From Deltaproteobacteria bacterium (GTDB lineage Bacteria; Desulfobacterota; Desulfarculia; Adiutricales; Adiutricaceae): DNA of 52,454 nucleotides. Location: the NCBI GenBank assembly GCA_031265205.1, contig JAISCZ010000137.1, positions 1-52,454 on the forward strand. Reading direction: 5' to 3'. Positions 1 to 9,500 of this stretch are shown piece after piece. Position 1 is the stretch's first letter; each line of letters begins with the position of its first letter. The position numbers were made by a program, and so were the translations under genes. The notes below the pieces were generated by a model. The model had not been told where the DNA came from. It ran no database searches and was given only the letters and a program-made list of their open reading frames with translations.

Positions 1-2
1 GC

Positions 3-152
3 TTGAATAGGCGCGTTGGCTTTATTGAGACAATGAGGCAAGAAGTCGCGACGTGGGAAACAGCGCGTAACCGCGCTGGAGCGGACATCACATGGCGCTT
101 TACCACGGACGATGCCCGGATCAAACTCAGGAGGTTATATCCGAAGATTTGA
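3..152 (+). pseudogene. IS630-family transposase, C-terminal remnant (cut by window edge)
   Basis: This is the last 49 codons of a transposase that begins outside the window. The frame is open from base 3 to the TGA at 150-152. The end of the protein, with WRFTTDDARIKLRRLYPKI, is the typical C-terminus of IS630-type DDE transposases; the catalytic residues would lie upstream. The stop codon is followed almost directly by integrase-coding sequence, with no clear terminal repeat in between. The element therefore seems to have inserted in, or recombined with, the integrase 5' part and then lost its end. Whether the upstream part is intact cannot be seen here. Confidence 0.8.
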
Positions 153-1168
153 ATGATACATGGTACTAGGGTAACCTTAGGGCATTGGCCTAATTTGGCT
201 CTTCGTCAAGCCAGGTTACTTGCTGAGACTAAACGCCAGGAGTTAGAGAACCCAATAGAGTCTGAGCAATTAATTTTTGAAGCTTTGGCTAGTGACTGGG
301 TTGGGCGGTTTATTAATAAATATTCTAAAAAGAGAACAATTTAGAAAGAAGAACTATCTTTTTGATATTATTTACCCAGTATTAGGCGGGCTCCCAGTAT
401 CCGCTATAACTCCCCGCCTAATCCTTGAAAAGGTCTTAAGGCCTATTGAGGCGGAGGGGAAGAATGAAACCACAAAAAGGGTTAAGTCTCTTCTTAGCCT
501 TATATTCCGGTACGGGGTCGCTAGTGGTCAAGCGGAAAGTGACCCTACCCGGGACTTACGGGGAGCCCTGTTACCAGTCCAAGTAACCCATAGGCCAACC
601 ATAACGAATGCGGCCCAGGTGGGGGGACTTTTAACCGTTATTAGGTCCTATACTGGGACCCCGGCGGTAGCCTATGGCCTAAAAATTCTTCCCTATGTCT
701 TTGTCAGGCCTGGGGAACTTCGCCATGCGGAGTGGGGGGAATTTGACTTCAAGGATGGGCTTTGGAGGATCCCGGCGGGGAAAATGAAGATGCGGTCCCC
801 GCACCTAGTGCCTCTGGCTACTCAAGTTTTGGCTCTTTTGGAGGAGCTTAAGGAGTTTACTTGCTTTGGGCCCTACCTTTTTCCTGGGGCAAGGTCTCCT
901 AATCGCCCTATGTCCGATATGGCCTTGTCCGGGGCTCTACAAAGGCTTGGCTACGCCAGGGAGGAAATTTGCCCACACGGGTTCCGGGGGATGGCTTCGA
1001 CCCTCTTAAATGAGCAGGGTTTCCCGGGCTGATTGGATTGAGAAACAGCTGGGACATAGCGAGCGGAACGGGGTCAGGGCGGCCTATAACCACGCTGATT
1101 ACCTTCCCCAAAGGCGGGAGATGATGCAAAAGTGGGCGGATTACCTGGATAGCTTGGTCAAAAAGTGA
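153..1168 (+). pseudogene. P4-type tyrosine integrase, N-truncated and frameshifted (copy 1)
   Basis: A site-specific recombinase of the phage P4 / genomic-island class, which would integrate DNA at a tRNA 3' end. Homology starts at TRVTLGHWPNLALRQAR, normally some 50-60 residues into the protein, so the N-terminus is gone at the IS630 junction. A frameshift near 330-345 separates the arm domain from the rest, and a second near 1026 puts the last part in another frame up to TGA 1166-1168. All catalytic motifs can still be read across the frames: the first Arg in VRPGELRHAEW, HGFRGMAST (HxxR), LGHS, and the Tyr in AAYNHADYL. It is close in sequence to the decayed copies at 22.2-23.2 kb and 19.8-20.65 kb. 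A functional product is unlikely. Confidence 0.9.
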
Positions 1169-1192
1169 GATAATTAGATTAAGGAGAACACT

Positions 1193-1360
1193 ATGGACAT
1201 GGCGTATAAAGTTATGCTTTTTGGCCTTGCAATTGGCATATTTTGTACTATTTTGACTATAATTAAATTAAAAATTATAGATCCACGGGCTTATAAAAAG
1301 AATGAACCAGATTTTGGGAGCCTGGTCAAAGGGGATGGGCTAAGTTACATAGATTATTAA
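1193..1360 (+). CDS. Small single-span membrane peptide (module peptide A, copy 1)
   Basis: A 55-residue protein of unknown function. The start has an excellent ribosome binding site, AAGGAG, 6 bases before ATG 1193. Residues 7-24 form one hydrophobic helix (VMLFGLAIGIFCTILTII), followed by a basic stretch KLKIIDPR and a polar tail. A clear paralogue of 47 residues lies at 21789-21932, also downstream of an integrase copy. Both share the pattern MDxAYKxMLFG, then GIF-T, II-K-KIIDPR, KKN and SLVKG. Conservation while the neighbouring integrase decays suggests a selected product. It could be an inner-membrane peptide linked to the mobile element, but no function is known to me. Confidence 0.7.
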   Translation: MDMAYKVMLFGLAIGIFCTILTIIKLKIIDPRAYKKNEPDFGSLVKGDGLSYIDY

Positions 1361-1373
1361 GCTTAAAAAATAT

Positions 1374-1402
1374 TTGTAAAGCGTTTTAAGTTAGGTTATG
1401 AT
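1374..1402 (+). promoter_or_regulatory. Sigma70-like promoter before the PanAT-like pair
   Basis: TTGTAA at 1374-1379 and TATGAT at 1397-1402 are separated by 17 bases. They lie about 90 bp before the Panacea-domain gene. This rests only on match and spacing; no operator was identified. Confidence 0.45.
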
Positions 1403-1491
1403 GCTTTATGAGCGCTCAGGAGACGTTGTAGTGACTCAAAATAACATAGTAATGGGCAACATAGAGCCATAAAGTTTTTGGGTGGTGAAAA

Positions 1492-2067
1492 ATGTCTGTA
1501 ATCGCTGACTCAGACATGACTATTAATTCCGCAATCGCTGTAGCAAATTGGTTTATTGAGCAGAACCAGATTGACCCAAGCGCCCTTACTCATCTGAAGA
1601 TTCAGAAGATGCTATACTTTGCCCAGGGCTGGCATCTGGCTCATTTAGATATACCATTGTTCGAAGACCCTATTGAAGCGTGGAAATATGGGCCTGTTGT
1701 GCGGTCCGTGTATCGCGCGCTCAACTCATACCAGGACAATATCATAACGGCTCCGATCATGGGATATGTCCTCAAAGACTTGGACTATACACCCTTGGGC
1801 ACACCTCAATTTTCGTCACTAAATAACAATTCTATAGATTTTATGCGGTGGATCTGGGACAGCTATTCAAAAATGGAAGCATGGAAACTTGTATCCATAA
1901 GCCACGCAAAAAATTCACCCTGGGACAAGGTAGCTAATCCGAGAACTACCCGCTCGGCGGCCACGGATAACGAATTGTTCGGTGAGTATTACGATCTAGT
2001 AATACCAGTGGAACTCATGAAATCATATTTCAAGTCGTTACTGGCAAGGACACGCCGATATGCGTGA
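1492..2067 (+). CDS. Panacea-domain (DUF4065, SocA-like) protein, probable antitoxin PanA
   Basis: A 191-residue cytosolic protein. Residues about 15-130 carry the DUF4065/Panacea signature: an N-terminal helix with VANWFIEQN, then LTHLKIQKMLYFAQGWHLA, then the EAWKYGPVVRSVY segment (typical form: W-xGPV-xxxY). In this family the domain serves as antitoxin in PanAT pairs, and as the adaptor SocA in Caulobacter. The stop overlaps the start of the next gene by 8 bases, a tight translational coupling typical of toxin-antitoxin pairs. The upstream GGTGG may be its ribosome binding site. The role is inferred from family plus context. A phage-type accessory role (GepA-like) is the main alternative. 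Confidence 0.8.
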   Translation: MSVIADSDMTINSAIAVANWFIEQNQIDPSALTHLKIQKMLYFAQGWHLAHLDIPLFEDPIEAWKYGPVVRSVYRALNSYQDNIITAPIMGYVLKDLDYTPLGTPQFSSLNNNSIDFMRWIWDSYSKMEAWKLVSISHAKNSPWDKVANPRTTRSAATDNELFGEYYDLVIPVELMKSYFKSLLARTRRYA

Positions 2068-2458
2068 GCGTAATAAATTTAATAATCCATCACCGCCTGA
2101 TGATGAAATATTGCCGCAAATCGACGCCGAACGCGTTATTATTGGCTCTCGGGAGCATATCAATCAAGTTCCCGATAAAAGGGAACTTACTACTTTATTT
2201 GATACCATTAAAAACCAAAATTTTCAAATTGAGAGACTTGCCACAACCTTTAACAATGTAAATATCAAAGCAATGAGAATAAGTGGTTTAGAATCAGATA
2301 AGCGCTACTTAACATTCGCTTGTTTAGGTTGCGTTTTTTTTACTTCTATGGCTGGAATAACTGATGGCGATATATCTAAGTGGTTTAATGTTGGTTCAGC
2401 TATCTGGGCTATCTTTATGACAATTCCAGCGTTTTTGATAAAAAATAAAGAAAAATAA
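2060..2458 (+). CDS. Two-helix membrane protein paired with PanA, candidate membrane-acting toxin
   Basis: A 132-residue protein. Residues 1-80 are polar and probably helical (LFDTIKNQNFQIERLATTF could be a short coiled coil). Residues about 84-102 (YLTFACLGCVFFTSMAGIT) and 109-127 (FNVGSAIWAIFMTIPAFLI) form two membrane helices, and the tail is basic. The start overlaps the antitoxin-like gene by 8 bases. Many PanAT toxins known from the literature are small membrane proteins that depolarise the cell, so this is a sensible toxin candidate. I recognise no specific family. A SLATT-like effector is another possibility given the polar N-part and paired C-terminal helices. It has no signal peptide. 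Confidence 0.65.
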   Translation: MRERNKFNNPSPPDDEILPQIDAERVIIGSREHINQVPDKRELTTLFDTIKNQNFQIERLATTFNNVNIKAMRISGLESDKRYLTFACLGCVFFTSMAGITDGDISKWFNVGSAIWAIFMTIPAFLIKNKEK

Positions 2459-2636
2459 ATGTAATCCCATTTTTAACCCCTCCCCCGAAGCAACCACCGC
2501 GCAACCTCTCCGGAGGGTATACAGTATAGGCTTAAATGGGTTTTTCGTGGTAACTACTGAGCAAGCTTCCGGAAGGCCCTTTTTAGGGTTAAGAAACTGG
2601 TGTGAAATACCCCTTGGCTAGGCCCCTAGCCTGGGA

Positions 2637-3412
2637 ACTTCATGAAAAGATTCCGGGGGGAAGGTATTGGCAAGGGCTCGGTTTTAACTTTGTAAAAAAT
2701 TTTTACGATTGACCTAAAGCCTAGGCCCGGCCTGTACTTTGCTAAAAGATTCCCGGAAGGGCCCTGATGGGGAACTCGAGATTTTGATTTTACGAAAAGA
2801 TTTTCGGGTCCAGGGGATGGCAAGGCTTGGGTTTAGACTTTGGGAAAAGTATTAGGATTTTTCCTGTGACTCGCCCCCAAAAGAATTTCGCGAAAAGATT
2901 TTCTGGCCCGAACCACAGAAAAAATCAGGGAAAGATATTAAGAAAAGTTTTTCACACAATGCTGAGAGAAACCCGAAGCTTAAACTTTGTGAAAAGTTTT
3001 TCGGTTAAATTCTGTGAGATAGCCCCCGGGTAAACTTTGCTAAAAGATTTTCCCGGTCTTGGTGTGAAATACTCGAGGGTTTAACTTTGCCAAAAGTTTT
3101 CCGGTTTTTTCTATGGAGGCCCCCTCGATTAAACTTCGGGAAAAGTTTCTCGGCCCCCAGCTGGGGGGAGTCCCCCTAAGGAACTTTAAGAAAAGTTATT
3201 TCACACCCGGCTGTGAAACTCCCGGGGATTGGACTTCGCTAAAAGAATTCCCGGAGCCAGATCAAGGCCTGGGCCTCGGGAGAACTTCGCCAAAAGATTA
3301 CCCCCCAGCCAGGTCCTGGGGGAGCCCAGAAATGACTTTGGGAAAAGTTTCCCCCCGGGGGGCTGTGATGGGCCCAGGAAATAGACTTCGCCAAAAGAAT
3401 CACCCTCTCATC
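2637..3412. repeat. Array of 16 degenerate boxes at about 50-bp period
   Basis: Sixteen copies of RACTTYGNNAAAAGWTT are seen. The AAAAG cores begin at 2645, 2694 (AAAAA), 2744, 2795, 2845, 2893, 2943, 2992, 3042, 3092, 3141, 3191, 3241, 3292, 3343 and 3393. Spacing is 48-51 bp, mean 49.9. The best boxes are themselves weak inverted repeats (ACTTT, then AAAGT). Several spacers form GC-rich hairpins, for example CCCCCAG/CTGGGGG near 3302-3324 and TTTCACA/TGTGAAA near 3199-3218. Some spacers share sub-motifs such as GGTGTGAAATAC and GGGGAACTCGAG. The period is not a multiple of three, so this is not a coding repeat. There are no cas genes and the repeats are too divergent for CRISPR. Function is unknown; a remnant of the same box lies at 20915-20932. 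Confidence 0.85.
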
Positions 3413-3429
3413 TGGCGGGGAACTCGAGT

Positions 3430-3630
3430 TTATTCCACACCAGGGGAGGGATCTGGCGCTAGTTTGGGCCAGGGGAAGATTTGAGGGCCCCCGCTCCGCG
3501 CCGAATATGACTTACAGTACTTGTTTAGAATGTAAAATTCTGGGTCAAAACCGTAAGGAATAAGGAAAAAATCCCGGCCAGGAATCTCGCCAGTATATGT
3601 CACCCCGTCCCTAGTCAAGGCAAAAATCAT
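3430..3630 (-). CDS. Small unknown protein (module ORF B, copy 1)
   Basis: Up to 66 residues; only the first 44 or so resemble its paralogue at 20699-20818. The common part contains GVTYTGEIP or GVTYSGEIP, then F-L-YGFDP. The ATG at 3630 overlaps the TGA of the preceding methylase-like gene (ATGA) and has a strong ribosome binding site, AAGGAG, 7 bases upstream. It is therefore probably translated as the last gene of the HsdM operon. The C-terminal 20 residues are proline and glycine rich and run into the box array, so they may not be conserved. It has no transmembrane helix and no family I recognise. In both loci it faces the integrase and sits beside the array. Confidence 0.55.
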   Translation of the reverse strand: MIFALTRDGVTYTGEIPGRDFFLIPYGFDPEFYILNKYCKSYSARSGGPQIFPWPKLAPDPSPGVE

Positions 3631-4280
3631 GGATTGTCTCCTTCAGTTTCAGGCTCGACGCCATATACTTTTAGCTCTCCGGATATTACTTTCGGCAATA
3701 AAGCGTCTCTCATCTCCGCTAGATACTTATTCTGAACGTCGTTAAGGTACCTTATATGCTGGGCCCAGGGCAAATAAACGCATTCTAGGATATCAGACAT
3801 AATCTCTTTGTCAGCGTTTTCTATCTTTATCTCCCTAGACTTGCTCAGGGTAATAAAATTGTCATATTCAAACTTTATCCCCAGGTCATGATACAACTTC
3901 TCCTTATTCTGGGTTTCCGTAATCTTATTACCCTCCTTCATATCAGTCCAAACCTTATCTAAACCCTTTTGCTTGGCGAAGGTCTCGTTAAGGGTCAGTT
4001 TCAAAACGTTCTTTTCTCGGGTAATCCTATTGATGTCATCGGCAATATCCTTCAGGGGCCGATGGATGGTGGACGGGGCGTCTATTTCAAAGTACCTGGC
4101 CGGGGTCAGGTTGTAGCCTTGGTTCGCTATCGTTTCCTTGGAAACATACTTGCAAAACTTGGCTTCCGTTTCCGGAAGAAAGACATGCTGGCAAATGGTC
4201 AGGATTTCCGCAGGGGTTAGGGTTGTAAGGCCCTTTTTATGATGAGAGTGCAAAAAGTCCCGAAACTGACAATCGGTCAT
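3627..4280 (-). CDS. HsdM C-terminal / HsdS-like protein of a split Type I-like methylase
   Basis: A 217-residue protein 23 bp downstream of the HsdM-like gene. Its first half includes VSKETIANQGYNLTPARYFE, which matches the C-terminal part of Type I N6-adenine methylases (usually I-xNxYNL-xRY). Residues about 75-110 and 175-205 look like long helices, and the end (EMRDALLPKVISGEL) is the typical tail of an HsdS conserved region. It therefore seems to combine an HsdM tail with an HsdS-type tail but lacks a full target recognition domain. Either the original hsdM/hsdS genes were fused by deletion, or this belongs to an unusual compact family. It is co-transcribed with HsdM and small ORF B. Confidence 0.65.
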   Translation of the reverse strand: MTDCQFRDFLHSHHKKGLTTLTPAEILTICQHVFLPETEAKFCKYVSKETIANQGYNLTPARYFEIDAPSTIHRPLKDIADDINRITREKNVLKLTLNETFAKQKGLDKVWTDMKEGNKITETQNKEKLYHDLGIKFEYDNFITLSKSREIKIENADKEIMSDILECVYLPWAQHIRYLNDVQNKYLAEMRDALLPKVISGELKVYGVEPETEGDNP

Positions 4281-4303
4281 CTCTTGATGCCAAATAAAGA
4301 CTA

Positions 4304-5368
4304 CTAATCAGGTAAATATGCCTTATAAGGTATCATTGTCCGTCTGGCTACTTTGGCGAAGGGTTTTTGCATTTTCATCTTTTTATAGACCCTATTAGCC
4401 GTATGGTCCGTCCCGCTCTGTTCCCTTTGCCGGGTAAGTCCAAAGGCCCGACAATCCATTAGGCATATCTTCTCGTCGGCTCCTCGGTTAGGGTTCAAGA
4501 GCAATAGCACCACGCCAATATTTGTGCTCTCGAACATATTAGCGGGCATTTGAAATACTCCCGCTAGCTTGTTTTCGTCCACTAAATACTTTATATAGTC
4601 CTTATCTTTAGGGTCAGTGTTCACGCTAGGGGGAAGAATTAGAACGGAATTCCCGCGCCCGAGCTTAAGGACATGGTCAACAAAGGCGTAATTCCCCGTT
4701 CTAGGGATAGGTTCCTCTGAAGCTTCACCAAAGAGCCTTTCAACGTCAGGGGCTTTGTAGCTTAGATTAAATGGGGGATTAGATATTCCGGCGTCGCAAA
4801 CAAACGGCCCGGGGTCTATGCCAATTTTCGTAACCTTAGCGTCCATATCGCCTTGGGTCAGTTCATAGGTCTGGAAAATCTCCCCAGTCAAGGCGTTACC
4901 ATGGACGACCCATCCCTCGATGTTCCGGACGGCCAAATTAAAGAGGAGGAAGGGTATAACCTCCCCGTCTAGCTCCTGGCAAACGGCCGTAAAAGTATCG
5001 TCTAAAACCCACATCTGGATAGTTAAAGAGCCTGTCCCGCCGCAACAGTCATAGAGGGTATCAAGCTTTTTTGAGCCTAGTAAATGGGTAGCTAAAAGCC
5101 CTAGCGTGGGCGGGGTAAAATCCTGTTTTAATCCTTTCCTGTCGGCCCCGAAATATTGCCAAAACCTCCGTAGCCAGTCTTCGTTTAAGGCCGGGGTATA
5201 ACAACAGAAGGTCTCAAAACCCATAATATCATGAGCTTCGCATATCTCCATCAGCTTCACGCCAAGTTCATGAATATCCTTAACTCCAAAAGCATTAGTT
5301 ACTTGCCGAAAAAAAGCCTTCATATCATGTTCAGGCTCTCCGGTAAGCTTTTCAAAATAATTAAACAT
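4304..5368 (-). CDS. hsdM: Type I-like N6-adenine DNA methyltransferase subunit (HsdM core)
   Basis: A 354-residue DNA methylase that transfers a methyl group from SAM to adenine N6. Motif I is DCCGGTGS (near residue 108), and the catalytic motif IV is NPPF (near residue 196) in GISNPPFNLSY. An N-terminal helical domain (1-80) precedes the SAM-binding fold. Full-length HsdM is about 500 residues; the missing C-terminal part is encoded by the next gene, so the subunit appears split. There is no HsdR-type translocase next to it. The 1620-residue restriction enzyme beginning at 6504 is divergent and self-sufficient. The methylase may thus be an orphan or part of the mobile module's cargo. Confidence 0.8.
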   Translation of the reverse strand: MFNYFEKLTGEPEHDMKAFFRQVTNAFGVKDIHELGVKLMEICEAHDIMGFETFCCYTPALNEDWLRRFWQYFGADRKGLKQDFTPPTLGLLATHLLGSKKLDTLYDCCGGTGSLTIQMWVLDDTFTAVCQELDGEVIPFLLFNLAVRNIEGWVVHGNALTGEIFQTYELTQGDMDAKVTKIGIDPGPFVCDAGISNPPFNLSYKAPDVERLFGEASEEPIPRTGNYAFVDHVLKLGRGNSVLILPPSVNTDPKDKDYIKYLVDENKLAGVFQMPANMFESTNIGVVLLLLNPNRGADEKICLMDCRAFGLTRQREQSGTDHTANRVYKKMKMQKPFAKVARRTMIPYKAYLPD

Positions 5369-6503
5369 TTTACCTCAACTCCATACAACAATATTTAGTG
5401 TGGTATTAACTGAAATTTACCCGCTATTTAGCGCAACCTCATTCTCATACGATTGGAAGGTATCTATCAGCCGCACCACCTCCATCATTTTTCGTCACGT
5501 CTTAAGAACCATTATGAAAAGAGGATCGCGCCGGAAGCGAAGTCTTTCGCGCGTTTCCTTTCCGGCTCGGCGAGCGCGCTGGATAGGGCGGGCGCTAAAA
5601 CTAATACGGGGCGCGCGATCGTTCCGTCGCCTACCAGGCGCCCTTTCAGGAGCCGGGCCGCCAGAAAGTCGACAGGCCTAACTAGGGCGCGGCGCTCGCC
5701 TCGCCGCGATGGGAGCGCCTGGGGTCTCCGCCGGCGCGCAGCGCCTATCGGGTTTTCCCTCGCGTCAATATGGGGGCGACCCAAAGGGTTGGGCGAGGGT
5801 TCGGGTCAGAGGGTCGCGGGGATACGTCAGGGGAGGAAAAAAGCCAACTAAAGTGAGGATAGCTTGGAAAGAGGGAGGATTTTGGGATTTTTAAGGGGTC
5901 TGACGCGGGGATCTCCGTCCCGCCAGGCCTCAAGAAGAAAGCGCGCCCGCGTCGCGGCCTCTCGCGTCCTCCAGGAGCGGGACGCGCTCGTCGCGCGCGG
6001 CGAAGGGCCTATAGGAATCTTTTAAAGTTGGAACGCAAATCCCCCAGGTTTGCTCCCTCGCGGGATCGCTTTGAGGGGAAGAGCCAAAAATATCCCTTGG
6101 GAGAGCGTGTGAAAGAGGGGCGCGGGAAAGTAGCCGAGAGAGGGGATAGCCGACTCTTAAAACAAGTGGGGAAGAGGGCGAGCCATAGGGGGAGCCCCAA
6201 AATACCGCTGTCGTTACCCCAAAAATCCCGGCGTGGATCATGGAAACGTTTCTTTTCGCTTTGGTGATAAAAAAAAGAAAAAGAGGAAATATCTTGATAT
6301 TTGGCGATTGACGTGATATTTTCTTTTGCAATGGCAAATTTTTTTTCGCGCCAAGACGGGCGTGCCTCAGGCCCCTCGCGAAGGCGACGGGAATTCACGC
6401 TGTTTTAGCCGGCCTCGCGGGCGGCGTAACTTAGGACGCGGCGAGCGTCTTTACCTAACGGCTCGTTATTTTCACTGGCTGACCCAAGAAAGGGCGCCTT
6501 TCC
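5369..6503. other. GC-rich spacer between two divergent DNA-methylase loci, no gene recognised
   Basis: About 1.1 kb with many overlapping open frames on both strands. None has a convincing start, composition or family motif. AT-rich patches at 5370-5420 and 6250-6350 could hold the divergent promoters for the methylase and the Type ISP gene. The rest may be decayed coding DNA that I cannot identify. Confidence 0.5.
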
Positions 6504-9500
6504 ATGACTTTTCAGGACATATTGGACAAGTGCCGCTCCGAAGCGTTCAACGAGCGGGACAAGGGCAATCGCTTTGAAAGGCTCATGGTCAACTTCCTGA
6601 AGACTAGCCGGGCCTACGAGACCACTTTCAGCCAGGTCTGGCTCTGGAAGGACTGCCCTTTTCGCAAAAGTATCAGTCAGACGGGCAAGGATATCGGAAT
6701 AGATCTGGTGCTCCGCGACGAGGATGGCGAGTACTGGGCCGTCCAGTGCAAATGCCTCAAAGAAACCTCTCGCATAGACAAACCTGATGTCGATAGTTTT
6801 ATCGCGGCCAGCGGGAAAGTCTTCAAGGACGACGCGGGCCAGGATTGCGTTTTCGGCTATAGGCTATGGATCTCCACGACCAATAAATGGTCAACCGAGG
6901 CTGAGCGGGAACTGAGTGACCAGAGAATCCCTTGCGTTAAAATTAGCCTGGAAGACCTGGAAAAAGCCAAAGTTGACTGGGATAAGCTGGATCGGGGCTT
7001 TTTCGGGGAGCAAGCCAGGCCAGAGCGCTTTACTCCGAGGGAAGACCAGAAAGAGGCTTTAAACACAGCTCGCGAGCATTTTAGCAAGCAAGATCGTGGC
7101 CATATGACCATGGCCTGCGGCACCGGCAAGACATTTACCTCGCTCATAATCGCCGAAGAAATGACCAAGGGACAGGGGTTGGTTCTTTTTCTGGCCCCTT
7201 CCATCGCCCTGATAGGTCAGACTTTGTGGGCGTGGTACGACAACGCCCAAAATTATTTTCAAGCTATTTGCGTCTGCTCGGACAAAACCGTCTCCACGCT
7301 CCGAGGGAACGCGAAAGAGGATCAAGTCTACGGGTCTCCGGTTGATTTGCCGCTGCCGTCCTCCACTTCTCCGGACAAAATCGAAAAACGGCTTACGCTA
7401 GGACGCTTGATGCGTCCGGAACGCCTCCAGGTAATCTTCTCCACTTATCAGTCGATAGATAGCGTGGCCCAAGCCCTGAAGAAGGCTAAAAGGGAAGTTG
7501 ATCTTATCGTCTGCGACGAAGCGCATCGGACAACCGGGATTTCTTTGACCAAGGAAGACGAAAGCCATTTCGTCAAGGTTCACGACGACGCCTTCATTAG
7601 GGCCAAGAAACGTCTGTACATGACGGCGACTCCCAAAATTTTCGGCGATCAAGCTAAAAAAACGGCCGAGGAAAGTTCTGTCGCCTTATGTTCAATGGAC
7701 GATGAAAGCCTCTACGGGGCGGAGTTTTACCGACTGGGATTTGGAAAGGCCGTTGATCTCGGGCTTTTATGCGATTATAAAGTTCTTGTCCTAACCGTAA
7801 ACCGCCGGGAAATACCTGAGAAGATTCAGGCTCTCGCCGCGGACGGAAAAAAAGAGATTGAGGCGGATGACGTTTCTAAACTCATTGGTTGCCTCAACGC
7901 CTTGTCCAAAAACATGGTCTACGACAACAAGATTCTGTCCCAGGTCGATCCGGGGCCGATGCGCAGGGCAGTGGCTTTTTGTCAGACCATTAAAAAGTCC
8001 AAGGCTATCTGTGAGCGTTTTACCGAAATTAAAGGAGACTGGAGCGAGAGCCTGACGGAGGAGGAAAGACAAAGATTGGTAACGCTTGAAACGAGTCACA
8101 TTGACGGCACTATGGGAGCTTCACAAAGGGATGAAAAAATGTCCTGGCTCAAAGAAGCGCCAGAAAACCCGCAAATATGCCGTATTCTTACCAATGTGAG
8201 GTGTTTAACAGAAGGTGTAGATGCCCCCACGCTGGACGCCGTTCTTTTTCTTTCGTCAAAGAATTCCCAGATAGAAGTCGTTCAGTCTGTTGGGAGAGTT
8301 ATGCGCAAGGCAGAGGGGAAGCAATTTGGGTATATCGTCATCCCGGTCATTGTCCCCTCCTACGTCCAGCCTGAAGACGCCTTGAACGACAATAAGGCCT
8401 TTGAGACGGTCTGGATTGTTTTAAACGCCCTTAGATCACACGATGATAACTTTCGCGGCATAATTAATAGAATCCAGCTCAATAAAAATCGTTCAGACGG
8501 GCAAGAGAAAATATTGATTGGCGGCATTGCCAAAGGCGACCTTGAGGCATACAGCCTAGACAACATAGAAGACGCGATCCAGGAGCGCGATTTCACCACG
8601 GATTCTAGGAGCGATGAAATTCGACTGCACAACGCGATATACGCTCGCTTGGTGAAGAAAGTTGGCAGCAAACAGGATTTTATGCTGTGGGCCAAAGACG
8701 TGGCGAAAATAGCCGATGGCTTTAAGAACCGCATCAGCAAGGTCGTCAGCCAAGATGGCCCACACAAAAATGAATTTAATAATTTTTTGGATGGCTTAAG
8801 AAAAACGCTTAACCCATCGGTTAACTCTGATGACGCCATTGAAATGCTGGCCCAGCACTTAATTACCAAGCCCGTCTTTGAGGCCCTGTTTGAAGATTAT
8901 TCGTTTGTCCAGAACAACCCTGTGTCAAAATCATTGGAAGTGATGATTGATGTTTTGGGGGATCAGAAACTGGAAAACGACACGCTGACTTTGAAGAGGT
9001 TGTATGAGACCGTAAAAAGCGACGTGGCCGGATTAGATAATTTAGCCGCTAAACAGAAAGTTATGGTTAACCTATACGATAATTTTTTTAAAATCGCCAT
9101 GCCCAAGGCCGTGGAAAAACTTGGAATAGTTTATACGCCGATAGAGGTGGTCGATTTCATAAATAATTCCGTGGCTAAGGTTATGGAAAAAGAATTTGGC
9201 CGTGATATTTCCGATCCCAATATCCACATTATTGATCCTTTTTCCGGGACCGGGACATTCATTACCAGGCTAATCCAAAGCGGCCTTTTAGATTCAGGCG
9301 AAAAACTTAAAAATAAATATATAAACGAACTCCACGCCAATGAGATAATTTTACTCGCGTACTATATTGCCAGCGTTAACGTCGAAAACGCTTATCACAC
9401 GGCCATGGGCGAGTCAGCCAAATACATTCCTTTTGAAGGCATATGCCTAACTGACACTTTTCAACTTTATGAAGAGAAAGATTTTCCCTATCAAAATGAC

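Noticed and set aside
2637-3412. CRISPR array
   Set aside because: The boxes are short and degenerate, the spacers share words with each other, the period of 50 bp is short, and no cas genes are near.
5400-5933. Several overlapping open frames of 60-130 codons
   Set aside because: They occur in all frames of a GC-rich stretch, are arginine and proline rich, lack good starts and resemble no family.
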